Part shown: piece by piece, positions 10,713-21,812 of the stretch | Layout: every line of letters starts with the position of its first letter | How positions within the stretch are numbered: position 1 is the stretch's first letter | DNA from: Sphaeroforma arctica JP610 | Taxonomy: Eukaryota > Opisthokonta > Ichthyosporea > Ichthyophonida | Reading direction: 5' to 3' | Length of the DNA: 31,170 nt | Assembly: GCF_001186125.1 (NCBI RefSeq) | Contig: NW_014040389.1 | Location: forward strand, 95,142 to 126,311 | The notes under the pieces: model-generated | Database searches by the model: none | What the model was told of the DNA's origin: nothing | What the model saw: the letters and a program-made list of their open reading frames with translations, nothing else | Translations under genes and position numbers: made by a program

Positions 10713-10732
10713 NNNNNNNNNNNNNNNNNNNN
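10713..10732. other. Assembly gap of 20 N
   Basis: Exactly twenty Ns inside a microsatellite, followed by TAGATAGATAGTAGTAG. The round size suggests a placeholder, so true distance across it is unknown. Confidence 0.98.
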
Positions 10733-10824
10733 TAGATAGATAGTAGTAGTAGTATTTATTAGAAATATATGCAATAAAGTGGTTTCTACTATTCTCTCAT
10801 AGCGAGTACAAAAGGGTGTGTTTA

Positions 10825-10846
10825 CAGGGGCGCACTCAGAAATTTT
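10825..10846 (+). mobile_element. Possible hAT-type transposon terminal sequence
   Basis: CAGGGGCGCACTCAGAAATT resembles the common CAGGGGCGGA…AGAAATTTT style of hAT and MITE terminal inverted repeats. No matching inverted end or 8-bp target duplication was found nearby, so this may be a single, degraded end or chance. Confidence 0.25.
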
Positions 10847-11396
10847 GTTTACAGTGTCAGTACCCATGTCGCGTGGAACTAAATCCCCTTCAAATTGGGT
10901 CGTTCATATTCCCCGTGACCCACTTTCACTCCCAAATATGTCTATAAATATAGTCCCTGTCAGGGGTTCAGTGCTCACGGCAACAGATCCAAATAAATAC
11001 TATTTTTCAGATCCAAATTTTTTTTTTTAGGTCAATCAGAAATATAGTTCAATTTGAATAAAAATTCAATCGCTCAAAATCAGGAATCGCTTCGACTAAT
11101 TTTTTGGGATTGCTGTACAATTCGCCGGACACAGGTATTACAATATGTACTACCTGTTTTTGGTTTATTTTGGCGGCATCGGAGATATCGATAAGTTACA
11201 TCCTTATATTTTATTACATATTTTAGTTATTTACATAGTCTCATGAAGTTTCATAAAGTAGTAGCTATTAATGGCGTACTTAGTACATGGTATTATACAC
11301 AATTGCATATCCAATACCACTCTGAAATAAGGCTATACGTCGGGATGGACGGTGTCTATTGACTTTGAGACACAAGAGTTTTGCACACCGTCGCTC

Positions 11397-11403
11397 TATA
11401 AAA
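11397..11403 (+). promoter_or_regulatory. TATA-like element upstream of candidate CDC27 first exon
   Basis: TATAAAA, 162 bp upstream of ATG 11565. The setting suits a promoter for the plus-strand gene, but the position of transcription start is unknown. Confidence 0.3.
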
Positions 11404-11564
11404 CATCACCTTTACTGAAAAGTAGTTCCGAGCACTTGCGAGTGGAAATCAGAGGTAGGTAGTCCATCTACCCAATCACTAGACGGCTTTCTACATATCT
11501 CAAGCACACCAGCACTGCGAGTGTCGTATAATAGAAATAAGCAAATGATTCGATCGCCGTCGTC

Positions 11565-11588
11565 ATGTTCGGCAATCACGACTCCCAG
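11565..11588 (+). CDS. CDC27: Candidate first coding exon of CDC27
   Basis: ATG at 11565 opens MFGNHDSQ and ends CCCAG|GTGAGT, a near-consensus donor in phase 0. The first certain CDC27 exon (from 13025, after AATAG) also starts in phase 0 and lacks an ATG, so the join would give a complete N-terminus through a 1436-bp intron. A rival is ATG 12922 (MVVFQE…), with donor AAG|GTACAC and a 56-bp intron. Transcript data would decide. Confidence 0.35.
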
Positions 11589-13024
11589 GTGAGTGTCCCT
11601 CTCGTATATTGTAGCAGTTGTTGCCGTTGTTCTACTTTAATTTCCGTTGTACGGATCGTATATGTCTATATTCAAGCCTTTATGGGCTTCACAGCCGGAT
11701 TACTCTATGAGTTATCCTGCATACAGTACTATACTCTCAGTTCCTAACCACTGTCTCGCTGTACTCTGAGGATTTAGCGCGTGGACTTGCGCAATCGCCT
11801 CAATCGTGAATAGCTTTGATGCACAGTGGTCGCCCAAACTAGCGAATACGTACCAGTCGAGTTGTTCGAAGTATCGGTTCTGACCACTTTTTCGCTACCA
11901 ATCTCTCTAGTCTGTATACAAACTATATATTCTGCTGCTAAGCAAAACTCATATCTGAGTTTCTCCTTCGGATACTATCCATTCATCTGCATGTATCAAG
12001 AGTTTTATTTTTTCTTCTTCTATTGTTATATACTACAGAGTGCTTCATACTGAGCGATTCTATATCACGCACATTCATGGTTTGCATCTCTTGTATAGTC
12101 ATTGCTACTCGCAGACCTTTCACGCATAGGATCTTTGCGCTAGCTGCACGCGTCTATCTACTTAGTTGGTTTGCGATGATATCCCATACTTTATAAGACA
12201 TGCACTGGATTACGCCGCTTGGTCGCTCTTATTGTGTAGCCATTGTATGTATGCCTATTGGGGGTATGGTGGTTGATTGCTTGTTGTCGTTGCACCTGTG
12301 ATTATACTCACACTCGGTTACCAACTGTCAAAATCGATTAAGTCCTCGCCTTGAACAGCTGTTCCACTGTCTGTTTGAGTTCGTTCACTGATGATTATGG
12401 AATATATGCTTTGGGAAGTGAGAAACGGAAGTCCCGTCATACACGAGTAGATTATTCTGTGGCATGAGCTTTTCCTAAGTACGTTTTTTTCTGTTGTCAA
12501 CGCGAGTTATGCATCGGGCGACGCTCAAGCTAGAATTGTCTTCGTATAGTATGCTGTAATCTTGCTGCTCGATATTAGGATAAAATCCACATGTGAAGCG
12601 CGAATATTGAACAAAGGTTCTTTCAGGTACATATTATAACTGGGCACGGATTGGGCAACTACAAGATAATAGTAAGATAATTTATTTTTCAACTGCAACA
12701 GTATCATTTTGACCAGGTGCACGGTGTGCATATGTGGAAAGTATTGACCACCACCCGAAAGAGGAATATACCTATCAGCATGATCAACACTGGCCATTTA
12801 ATGGCTGTGATGTCTCTCGAGCTATCAGCCCATCAGGACATTGCTTACATGGCACATTGTTCGAAGTAGAGTTGCGAAACGGCGTTATCAGTTGAACTTT
12901 AGACAGCTAGGGCCTGGTGGATATGGTTGTTTTTCAGGAAGTATGTAATGTAGGCGATCTTCACAAGGTACACAAGCCCTGACTCACCCCTCTACGATTG
13001 GAACATAATATCCATAACCAATAG

Positions 13025-16000
13025 GTGACGGCGACACAGCTGAAGAATGCGGCACAAAGCTCACTCGACGCATACAACTACGAGAATGCCATCTTCCTTT
13101 GCGAAAGGTCACTAGCCGAGCAGGATAGTGAACAAACACGGTGCCTGTTAGCCAAGTGCCACTTTCTCAACCGCAATCTGACGGCCGCCTACGGTGTATT
13201 AGACAACCCCGAACCACAAACAGGTATGTTATTCACTTATTATTATCTGGCTATGTGTTTAGTTGTGTGATGAGCTTTGAGATCACGTGTATATTGCCTT
13301 GCGCGTGTGTGCGACGTAGACTACATGTCTCACTATACTGTAGGTCAATCGCGCATACCCAAGTGCTCCTCTCGCTCATATGTTTGGAACATACAAGTCT
13401 CCCGAAGTATGCAAAGGTTACCCGGTGCTCATGCAATATGATTGATATAAGCAGTCCCTGATGCTAACCTGTGTTCTTCGGCCATTCACATGTCAATAGT
13501 TGTGCCGCAGTCGAAAATGACACTTTCTCTCAATATCCGGATTGTATTCCATATAAAAGTACATCGTATCTGCCTTGAATTATTATCTGGTCGAGGACTA
13601 TAAATGCGTAAATGACACCTTCTGGATACATGGTCTGTACCAACTTCACCTACTACGTACTGGATCTGTGTGCACCCAGTGAATGGTCTTTGGCTCAAAG
13701 CCAGAGTCTGCTGGGACATGGACAAATGGCACGAGGCGGAGGAGAAACTGCTCTGTGTGCTCGCCTTGCTGAACGAACCCGAAGGATCTATTAACGACAC
13801 TGCTGGTGCACCTGTTGTCCCCAAATCGGAGGTGTTGTGGTTGCTGGGCGAAGTGACTAATCGAACAAATCGGGTGCAGAAGGCCATCAAGGCGTACTCA
13901 GAGGCCTTGGAATTTAATCCTTATATGTGGAAGGTAAAGTGCAGTGTGTCGTGGTATAAGATGGCTCCAGTGTGGTTGGTGACAACCAAATCGGTGTCAA
14001 GCTTGTGGTATCAGACTACTGAAGCTGGGTTTGGACCTTTTGAGTCCGACTTTGCATAACGGGCCGTCCTTAGTGGCGACCGCCCCCTGAGCGTCACACG
14101 TTGCATACAAATGATAAGAATGACTCATTATAAGCTTCCCTTATGAGATCTCTAGGATGCTTAATGTACTTGCTTTGTTAAATGTGTTTTCGATGCAAAG
14201 CCAACTTGGAGGTAGTTTACTGCCGGTTTCATACTCATTATTGCCGTATTCATTCAATGGTTGCAGTGCTGCGAAAGACTCGCAGATCTGGGTGCGTGGC
14301 AATGTATTGAAGGAAAGTTTTCGGACTCTGCGGCACAACATTACTACGCGAAGAGGTTAAAAACTGACGAGCCTGCGCCCAAAGCAAGGGCTCCGCTGTA
14401 AGTATCTACGAGAGTCATGATACTGTAGTTGTCGCTTGTGCTCATTTTATATATGATGCGTCGAACGATTTGATGACTCGTTAATGCGTGACTCTGTGAA
14501 TATCCGATGTGCATCTGGTTGTCTGTCATGTGTGCTTGCTGCTGCCTTTGTACATTGGTCTATATTTTCTTTATACTAATACATGTGATGCACTTTCTTG
14601 CCTAGTGACTGTCCTCGATCCTTCGGCTATCCGTGCGTCATAATTTTTTCATTTCCCAGATGATTCATACGCAGCCTTTTCAATATCATACACCCCGTGA
14701 CAGGACGAGCAAGACAACAGCCAGCATCAATACAACACCAAGCAATATATACACAACCCCTCCGAATGTACACACCTCAGCTAACAACGCAGCCGAGAAC
14801 TTATTCCGCAACGACCGAAGTTGTCAACGAAGCTCCCGGAAGGTAAACCTGCCTACCGTATACTTTGTCCACATATTTACATAACGAACCGCATATTGGG
14901 GAGCGCCGCTTGATGTGAGATAAAAAGTACAGCTTACTGCTGTCCACCGTATTTTTTAGCCCTGTGTAGCATGCGCGCAGTTCTGATTCGCCTGCATAGA
15001 CAGTGTTTGCTCGTGAGTGGACACGCTGTCAGTACAGCACAATGCATATACAATGCGCAGTCACCTCTGAATCGCGTGCATCTGTGATCCCATTATTGGT
15101 TAAATAGATTGTGATTGCTATGCGTCATGCTCTTTCTGCAGATGCCTCTCTCTTTCTCGTATATTCAGACATACTTTCTAGTGGAAATCTCGTACGCGTA
15201 GTGTCATGTTTGTTCGAGCTTTCACCGATCTGTGTTTTGTAAGTATTTTGACCAAAACAAATGTATTCTGATTTCCTGACTGATATACTATTGTATTTAT
15301 TTGTTCTACTAACACTCCTAGGGCGCACCGTTCACCGGCGACAACGCAACCTCTAAATCAATAAGCTATATTATGAAGATTTTCAGAACACTGGCGGACG
15401 GGTATGTGCACCAATTTTTCCCGTGCATTCGTGATTGGTCGTGCGATTGATTGTGTATGTGTGGTTTTGTAGAGTGGTGGTAGATCGCCTATATTGTTAG
15501 TATGATTTATTGAATAGTTGGTTAAAACAGAGGGTATATCTGTATCCCGTTACGCGGTCTATATTTTCTGGTGCGATGTTGGTTGTATCAATCGACTGAT
15601 GTATCTTCCGTGCCTGTCTGTGGTATGGTGGTTATCGCGTTCACATATGGGCAAGCGATATGTTTTCTTTCGAATGCCGTACACAAGGTACAGCCTTAGA
15701 TGAAAAATCCATTTATAGAAATAATGAGGCTGTCTCAATTGGCTCGCTTGCGTGAAGCGCCGATGAAACCTTTAAGCGTACAAATGCATACGTATGCCTC
15801 CTTCCCCTTATAACGTATGCCTACTTCTCCTTATAACGTATGCCTACTTCTCCTTATAATGTATTCTTACTTCTCCTTATACCGTATGCCTACTTCTCCT
15901 TATAATGTATGCCTACTTCTCCTTATAACATAGATACTCTCAAGTAAGCAAATGTTCCTGTAAAGAAGGCATAGTCATCTTGAGGTCCTTACCAAAGATA

Positions 16001-19000
16001 CAAGTCAACACGGCCTGGGTACAGAGGTTAATAGCTAAGTGCTACTACGAGAGAGGTGAATACGTCGTGTCTGGCCAAACATACGAATATGCTCGCAGGC
16101 TTGCACCGTATGTTCATGACGGCATGGATCTGTACTCGACCGTTCTGTGGCAATTGAGAGCCACCAAGGTATGTCTTATGACAATTTGTGTTTGGGACGA
16201 AGCCAGATAGTAGTTCAGTTGGAAAGTGGAGTGAAATTACTAATTTAGGAAATTTGGGGGAAGTTGGAATCCAGTCATGAAGAGAATCGCACACAATCAA
16301 CAAGCAGTGTGCAGTAGATCTCGCAACTACGCCAATATAGGATTATCGAGTTCGTTTCAAGTACTGGCATAGGGGGCTTGCAGTGGATTCGTGCATTGGA
16401 TAGTTTTCGGCATAAATTATACCCAGAAAAAATCTAAATGGGTAGTTGTGTCGGTTTAAAGTTAGTTACACATGCAAATAGCCATTGAATTGTTTATCTA
16501 TGCACATACACTTTCATCCAAGTGCACATACTACCCACGTGCCTAAATTTTGTCGAAACTGCAAACACATCAAAAGAATACACAACTTCTGGTTCTACAA
16601 AGATATGTCAGATATATGCAAGTTTGAATATATACTATGTGTATGTATGTTGTTAGTGCACATGAATTGTAAACATCTATATACATATGAACTAACAGAT
16701 GGATACGCCTGTAAAAGTGTCAGATGAGGCCGAAAAGAACACCGTGTCGTACCGCAAAGAACTAGATGTCGATTTGTGTCCACAATTCCATTAATAGAAA
16801 TGCAATACTACACACACAAACATGTATATATATATATATATATATATCATTGTATTATTTTATCATTGTATCATATACATGTATGTAGACTTGTACCAAA
16901 CACATGTAAGTAAGATTGTACCATATACATGAAGGTGACATGTACCATAGACGTGTATGCAGTAGTGTATTCTATACTACGAAAGGCGTACAAATCAGAT
17001 TTTGTGTTTGCTGGGCATTCAGCACGTATCAAGACTCACATACCCTCGATCATCTCTGCTTATATAGGAACTGAGTGGTCTCAGTCACCAACTGACGGCA
17101 GACAACAAACACAGCGCAATTGCATGGTGCGTTGTTGGGAACGCCTTCTCACTACAGAAAGACCATGAATCGGCTCAAGTCTTCTTCGAGCGGGCGATAC
17201 AATTGGACCCACACTATATGTATGCCTACACCTTGCTCGGTATGGAGTACGAGGCTATTGATGCTTTTGATAAGGCGAAGGCATGCTATTTGAAAGCGGC
17301 CAGGATCAGTCCAAGGTATGTACACTGCGAACACTTCAGCCCAGTATATACTCGGCAAAGTGAGGCTCCAGAGTACATTGTTGTTTGTTCGCACGGGCTT
17401 TAATATCAACACGAAGGTATCGCATACGCACGCAATAGCAGTGCACACACCAGATGGAAGCATGCCTGCGTGTTGCCTGTAGCAGAAATATGTCATGCGA
17501 GCGTTCATTTCAAAAGCATAACGAAACGTTTATTGTGTGAACTTTTGCTTGGCAATTAGCTTGATTCTGCCACAGTGTCGCTCGAGCGTGTATACCACGG
17601 GGTGATCCTCATCACATTTCATCAGCATTACTTAAATAGTTTAGTATCCGCTGTGCCTCTATGTTGTCGATCGATTTGCGCAGCACTAATGTGTGTGTGA
17701 TTCACGATGTAGAGCAAGCAGTGTAGACTGTCTGGCTGCAATACCGCTAACAATCGCTTAATGGCGGGCGACCATATCATCGATAGATATTCTGTGCATG
17801 ATGCATAGATGATGCGTAGGTACACGCATGCTCGTAGATCACCAAGGAGCTAGACACGATCAGCGTATGGCGTATATTGCAAGCGTATGTCTATATAGAT
17901 TCACGTAATCACTAGTTATGAAACTATCACTCACTCCACAGGTACTATAATGTCTGGAACGCGCTGGGACAGACCTTCCTGCGCGAAGAGTCCTACGCCC
18001 GAGCCACCTCATGCTTCGTAAAAGCACACGAGCTCAATGCCAACAGCAGCATCATCGCATGCAACCTGGGCAATGTATGTTGCGTGACGCTCACTGCCTA
18101 TCAAGTTTACGGTACATAGTCTACACCTATAACCTCACCCGTGTCGTTGTATCTGGCGTCGCTCTTAATGGCGTGCAGGACGTACTGGCAATAGTCTCAC
18201 AGAGCTACCGAACTACTTTCTTCGGCTATCAGCGTAGTGTGTCTGTACTTATGCCTCAATGTGTTACGCGCGTGTTCGGTAGTGTAGATGTGCGTGGCTG
18301 ATTGTCATTGCTTCTCTGTATCGACACCACATTTGAAAACATGGAACACACCCGCACCATGGTACCCATATATCGCGATTGGCTGATGATCCTCAATCGA
18401 ATCACACGTTGCTACGCGTGTTTAAGCGAAATTCGAGACCTGGTTGAGAACAGTTGTTACGATCAAAGGTGTTGCGCTGAGTGCCTGGCTAGCTTAACGC
18501 CAAACCGGATCAAGTACGAAATGATGCTTATGCTTGAGCGTTCGTGTGTGCTGGCTCCAAGCTTGGTTATTGACAATAGGAGCCTTTGGTCTCCAAGCAA
18601 AAAAAAACGACCCGAAAACAACCAATACCATGTGCACGGGATAGGCGCGCTGCGCGACTGTATCAAGCACTAATCAGTGAACATGCCCCCAATTCTCACA
18701 GGTATATTTAGCACAGAAGCAGTATGTAGTAGCGCTAAACCATTTCGACCTGGCACTCAACATAGATCCCAAGAACGCGGTGGCGACATACTACAAGGGC
18801 AAAGTGCTCAACTTCCTGGGGAGATGTGAGGTATGGTGGTGCACCCCAATAGACGCCAGTACTTTTGCAGGGATACCTTTGCAACATAATTTTTTTTTAA
18901 GAGAGGTACAAAGTACGAAGTGAATGTTGGGTCACACAGGTGACCAAGGCATGGTTTAAAGATATATGAGTCTGTACGTGACCAAAACAGGGCTAAAGAT

Positions 19001-20481
19001 ATGAGTCTGTACGTGACCAAAACAGGGCTAAAGATATGAGTCTGTACGTGGCCAAAACAGGGCTAAAGATATGAGTCTGTACGTGACCAAAACATGGCTA
19101 AAGATATGAGTCTGTACGTGACCAAGGCATGGCTAAAGATATGAGTCTGTACGTGACCAAAACATGGCTAAAGATATGAGTCTGTATGATCACGGTACAT
19201 AACGCGTGAAAGTATTGCCTGAGTGTATGGGCACGGCTTCTTCGATTCACCATCACTCGAAGATATAGTCACGTTCTCAGCACTGCTGCTACTTTCTCCA
19301 GTTTCTTATGTCACATTTTGACAGGGGTGTACAGCCGCCAGAGTATTAGCATTTTGAATATACCCCTCATGTGTTGCTAAACTTCATATACGTTTAGGAG
19401 GCACTGGTGCTGCTGCTGGACCTGATGGACGTCGCACCTGGGGAAGCCAAGATCTACTATCTCATCAGCAAGATTTACAGAGAACTGGAACGCACCAATG
19501 AGTATGTTATTCGCGTTGGTTTCCATGTACGTATATTTGATTATGCATTCTGACTTTAACTTGAAGGCGAAACTTAATTAATTTTCAGTATTTATAAGCT
19601 GCATATGAAAATTGTTGTCTATATCATACACAAGAGAAACTAATCCTTACAATATTCCATGTAAATCATCTTTACTGCAGCGCGGCTATGTACCTGCGAT
19701 GGGCCCGAGACCTGGACCCTCAGAGCGCAAGCAGGTAAGCAAGTGTGTAGTGTGTGGATGAGTCGAAGTATATGAATGTCCACATGCTCTATAGTTGAAT
19801 GTATGTCGCCATTCAGATCCAGTCCGAATTCCAAAGCTAACGATTAAAGATGAGTGGTTAGAGATGCATATTGAAATCGGTCAGACTATACAGGACTTCA
19901 CTGGGTACGCTCGAAGCTATTCACGATCATTTGCGCATGCTTACCTGTATCACTGTTGCCTATTTTGTTGGTCTCCGTGAGATAGGAATTGCAATGCGAA
20001 TGATCAGCTTGGGCATCACAAATATAACTCCAACGTAGAGTAGAGATTCTCAAATTCGCAGCGCTCGCAGCTGACTTTTTCCTGTGTCGTTATAATCCAC
20101 AACCCATCACTTGGAACTTTTGCAAGTCTGCATACATAGAATAATCATTGATCATCTATCCGCCATTCGTTTTATTCTCAACTTTAGCTCTAATGCCGTG
20201 TCTAAAATTCCCTTCGAGATATGCATTACGCCTGCACATAATTGTCATTTCGAATACATGTTCTTCTATCTGGCGTATACCTGCTTGTCTCTCACGAGAA
20301 GTCTAGAAACTTGTGGTCAGTAACGCCGTCAATCGATGCGCAACGCAGAGTGAGCTGCATGTACGCCACCACTCACCCGAATTGATACACACTCGTATTC
20401 TTGATGAATTATCTCAGGCCCATAGACTCTGATGACGACGACGTAGCGGACAATGATATAGTAGAGGATGACAACCCGTGA
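13025..20481 (+). CDS. CDC27: Cdc27/APC3, TPR subunit of the anaphase-promoting complex
   Basis: Twelve exons encode 589 residues of Cdc27, the nuclear APC/C scaffold whose TPR superhelix binds the IR tails of Cdc20/Cdh1 and Apc10. Exons: 13025–13223, 13680–13933, 14267–14397, 14704–14842, 15322–15401, 15934–16168, 17068–17315, 17942–18074, 18702–18830, 19398–19501, 19681–19734, 20418–20481 (TGA). Every join has GT–AG and agreeing phase. The N-terminal dimerisation TPRs include YNYENAIFLCERSLAEQ. A short Thr/Asn/Ser-rich linker ends in QRSSRK, like the RRSSR element of human CDC27. The C-terminal TPRs include AWVQRLIAKCYYERGEY, DLYSTVLWQL, HYMYAYTLLGMEY, ALNHFDLALNIDPKNA and YLISKIYREL. The tail is acidic (PIDSDDDDVADND). 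It is shorter than the human protein (about 820), mainly in the linker. The initiating exon is uncertain, and a small exon between the last two could be missing. Confidence 0.94.
15791..15928 (+). repeat. 23-bp minisatellite (six copies) ending at a CDC27 3' splice site
   Basis: Six head-to-tail copies of a 23-bp unit beginning CGTATGCCTACTTCTCCTTA (15791, 15814, 15837, 15860, 15883, 15906). The pyrimidine-rich core TACTTCTCC repeats in each copy, and the last copy is followed at once by CATAG|, the acceptor of exon 15934–16168. Confidence 0.95.
16823..16848. repeat. (TA)n microsatellite in a CDC27 intron
   Basis: Uninterrupted TA dinucleotides within the 899-bp intron between exons 15934–16168 and 17068–17315. 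Nearby are GTACCATATACATG-like short repeats. Confidence 0.9.
18302..18673 (+). other. Long open frame inside a CDC27 intron
   Basis: A 123-codon plus-strand frame (first ATG about 14 codons in, at MEHTRTMVPIYRDW) fills much of the 627-bp intron between exons 17942–18074 and 18702–18830. Cys-rich segments such as CYDQRCCAECLASL and a basic SKKKRPE follow. No family is recognised and no splice signals tie it to CDC27. Probably chance, but unusually long for an intron here. Confidence 0.2.
18939..19187 (+). repeat. 35-bp minisatellite, seven copies, in a CDC27 intron
   Basis: Unit starts ATGAGTCTGTACGTGACCAA at 18966, 19001, 19036, 19071, 19106, 19141 and 19176 (last partial), preceded by a diverged half-copy. 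Variants alternate between AAACAGGGC and AAACATGGC or AAGGCATGGC, so the copies are not all recent. Confidence 0.95.
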
Positions 20482-20675
20482 TAGCATATATGCAGCGGGA
20501 AAACCCAGGACTATTCGCAGTATGGTCAAGTAAATATGTATACCCTATACAGGTGAATGAAGTTGCAATTCGAAATACATGTTTGGTGATTTGTTTTATA
20601 TATATTGTAGATACTAAATATAGCCGCTTCGTATGACGCGATAATGTACGCACATGCTAGTCGAAACAAGTGGAG

Positions 20676-20798
20676 ATGGCCTGCTTCCGTAGGTTCGTGG
20701 GCGACTTTGAAAGTGCGATAAGCGAGTACAACCTATCCAATGTTAAACTCTCAGGACTCAGCTGTACTGCGCTCGACATAGAGGTATATGCCCTCTAG
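20676..20798 (+). CDS. Possible 40-residue ORF downstream of CDC27
   Basis: The ORF reads MACFRRFVGDFESAISEYNL and goes on to a TAG at 20796–20798. It has a weak TPR-like look (GDFESAISEYNLS) and could end earlier at GAG|GTATAT as a first exon. It sits between the CDC27 stop and a convergent gene. It may be a CDC27-derived relic or chance; no assignment made. Confidence 0.25.
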   Translation: MACFRRFVGDFESAISEYNLSNVKLSGLSCTALDIEVYAL

Positions 20799-20810
20799 TC
20801 TTGGAATACC

Positions 20811-21812
20811 TTACTTGGACTTGTGGAATATACCCTTGACCTTCTCCCTCAATCCCCTCCGTGGGCTTGGGCTGCGAGAAGATGTATTTCCTGAGGAGTT
20901 GGCTCTATCACCTGATCGGCCTTGACTGCCGGTAGACTCTGTACTTGTCTGTCGATTCATATTGGGCTTGATGTGAACTGTATCGGGATTGACAGCCTGC
21001 ACATCGTACTTGGCCTCGATGTTCGAGAAAGTAGATGGATCGCTAGCTTTAGGAACTGTCACAGGGTCCTTGAGCTTTTTGTTCTCCAACTGAATAGGTG
21101 CACCACCCTTGGGAACAACACTCTCTCGCTCGACTTCTGGGGATGAACTGGCAGCAGCTGGGGGTGGCGACAGTACAATCGAGGGAACTGCCTCGCCATT
21201 GTCAACCTTCTTGACGTGTTGCTCTAGCTCTTTCTGCTTAGCCTTCTTGGACGACTTCTTGTGCCTGTCTTCAATAGGCTCGGCCATTTCGCGGGACACC
21301 ACCTCCACAGCATTGAATTTCTCCCCATTCTCCAGTCTATCGCACACTTTCTCCACCACTATATCGCCTTTCAGTTCTTTGTCCGCGCTCTTCGCGGGGA
21401 TCTCTCCGTTAGCACGCATTACCTTGGCAACCTTAACCGCACTCTTCAACGTATCTGGTACGGTTTCTGGCACAGAGGTATCTTCTCTGCCACGGTGGTG
21501 GTCTGGGTCGAGAGATTTCATGACTAAGGCTTTCTCTTCCTCAGTGAGCACACCAAAGGCGCCCCTGGCTTCTAGAATTGCCACTGCATGCTCAATCTGT
21601 TGCTGTCCGCCCACCTTCTCGGCGACTGTATGCACCATCGTGAGCACTTGTTCGAGCGCATCTCTAACGACAGTTTCTCTGAGTGTTGCCCCTTCGGCGC
21701 GGGATTTCATGACGCCTTCGACATATGATCGTGCTTGCTCCACGAGCGATAAAGCTTGTTCGTAGTATGACAGATCCTGTTGGGACGGGGTAAGATCTGT
21801 CCTTGTAGACAT
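20811..21812 (-). CDS. Unrecognised protein, 333 aa, paralogue of the next gene (copy A)
   Basis: Single exon, ATG at 21812. Residues about 12–100 form a helical domain with YYEQALSLVEQARSY, then GATLRETVVRDALEQ, then IEHAVAILEARG and LTEEEKALV. Residues about 130–315 are charged and then Ser/Pro-rich, probably disordered, with IVLSPPP in the middle. The last 15 residues are RGLREKVKGIFHKSK, a basic amphipathic tail that could touch membranes or nucleic acid. The minus-strand gene at 22521–23285 shares the N-terminal domain, the I(V/L)(L/T)xPP motif and the tail. No signal peptide, membrane span or catalytic motif is visible. It converges on CDC27, 329 bp away. The antisense 218-residue frame is a shadow. 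I do not know the function; a lineage-specific adaptor or membrane-associated protein is a guess. Confidence 0.85.
   Translation of the reverse strand: MSTRTDLTPSQQDLSYYEQALSLVEQARSYVEGVMKSRAEGATLRETVVRDALEQVLTMVHTVAEKVGGQQQIEHAVAILEARGAFGVLTEEEKALVMKSLDPDHHRGREDTSVPETVPDTLKSAVKVAKVMRANGEIPAKSADKELKGDIVVEKVCDRLENGEKFNAVEVVSREMAEPIEDRHKKSSKKAKQKELEQHVKKVDNGEAVPSIVLSPPPAAASSSPEVERESVVPKGGAPIQLENKKLKDPVTVPKASDPSTFSNIEAKYDVQAVNPDTVHIKPNMNRQTSTESTGSQGRSGDRANSSGNTSSRSPSPRRGLREKVKGIFHKSK

Larger units (their letters stand above)
9701..11564. other. Divergent region between uL1m and CDC27
   Basis: The missing 5' exon(s) of the L1 gene should lie here, but I could not place them. The region holds a long microsatellite ending in an assembly gap, a possible transposon end at 10825, and a TATA-like element at 11397. 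A mitochondrial-presequence-like MPILYARRCSSAAH on the minus strand near 9935 lacks a convincing splice donor and is not called. Confidence 0.45.

Noticed and set aside
14060-14100. GGGCCGTCCTTAGTGG…CGCCCCCTGAGC as a transposon end
   Set aside because: It has a transposon-like look, but no matching inverted end or target duplication was found in the intron.
21109-21765. 218-codon plus-strand open frame
   Set aside because: It is antisense to copy A. Its Ser/Thr-rich translation mirrors the Glu/Ala/Lys codons of the real gene, and only the minus strand has a paralogue.
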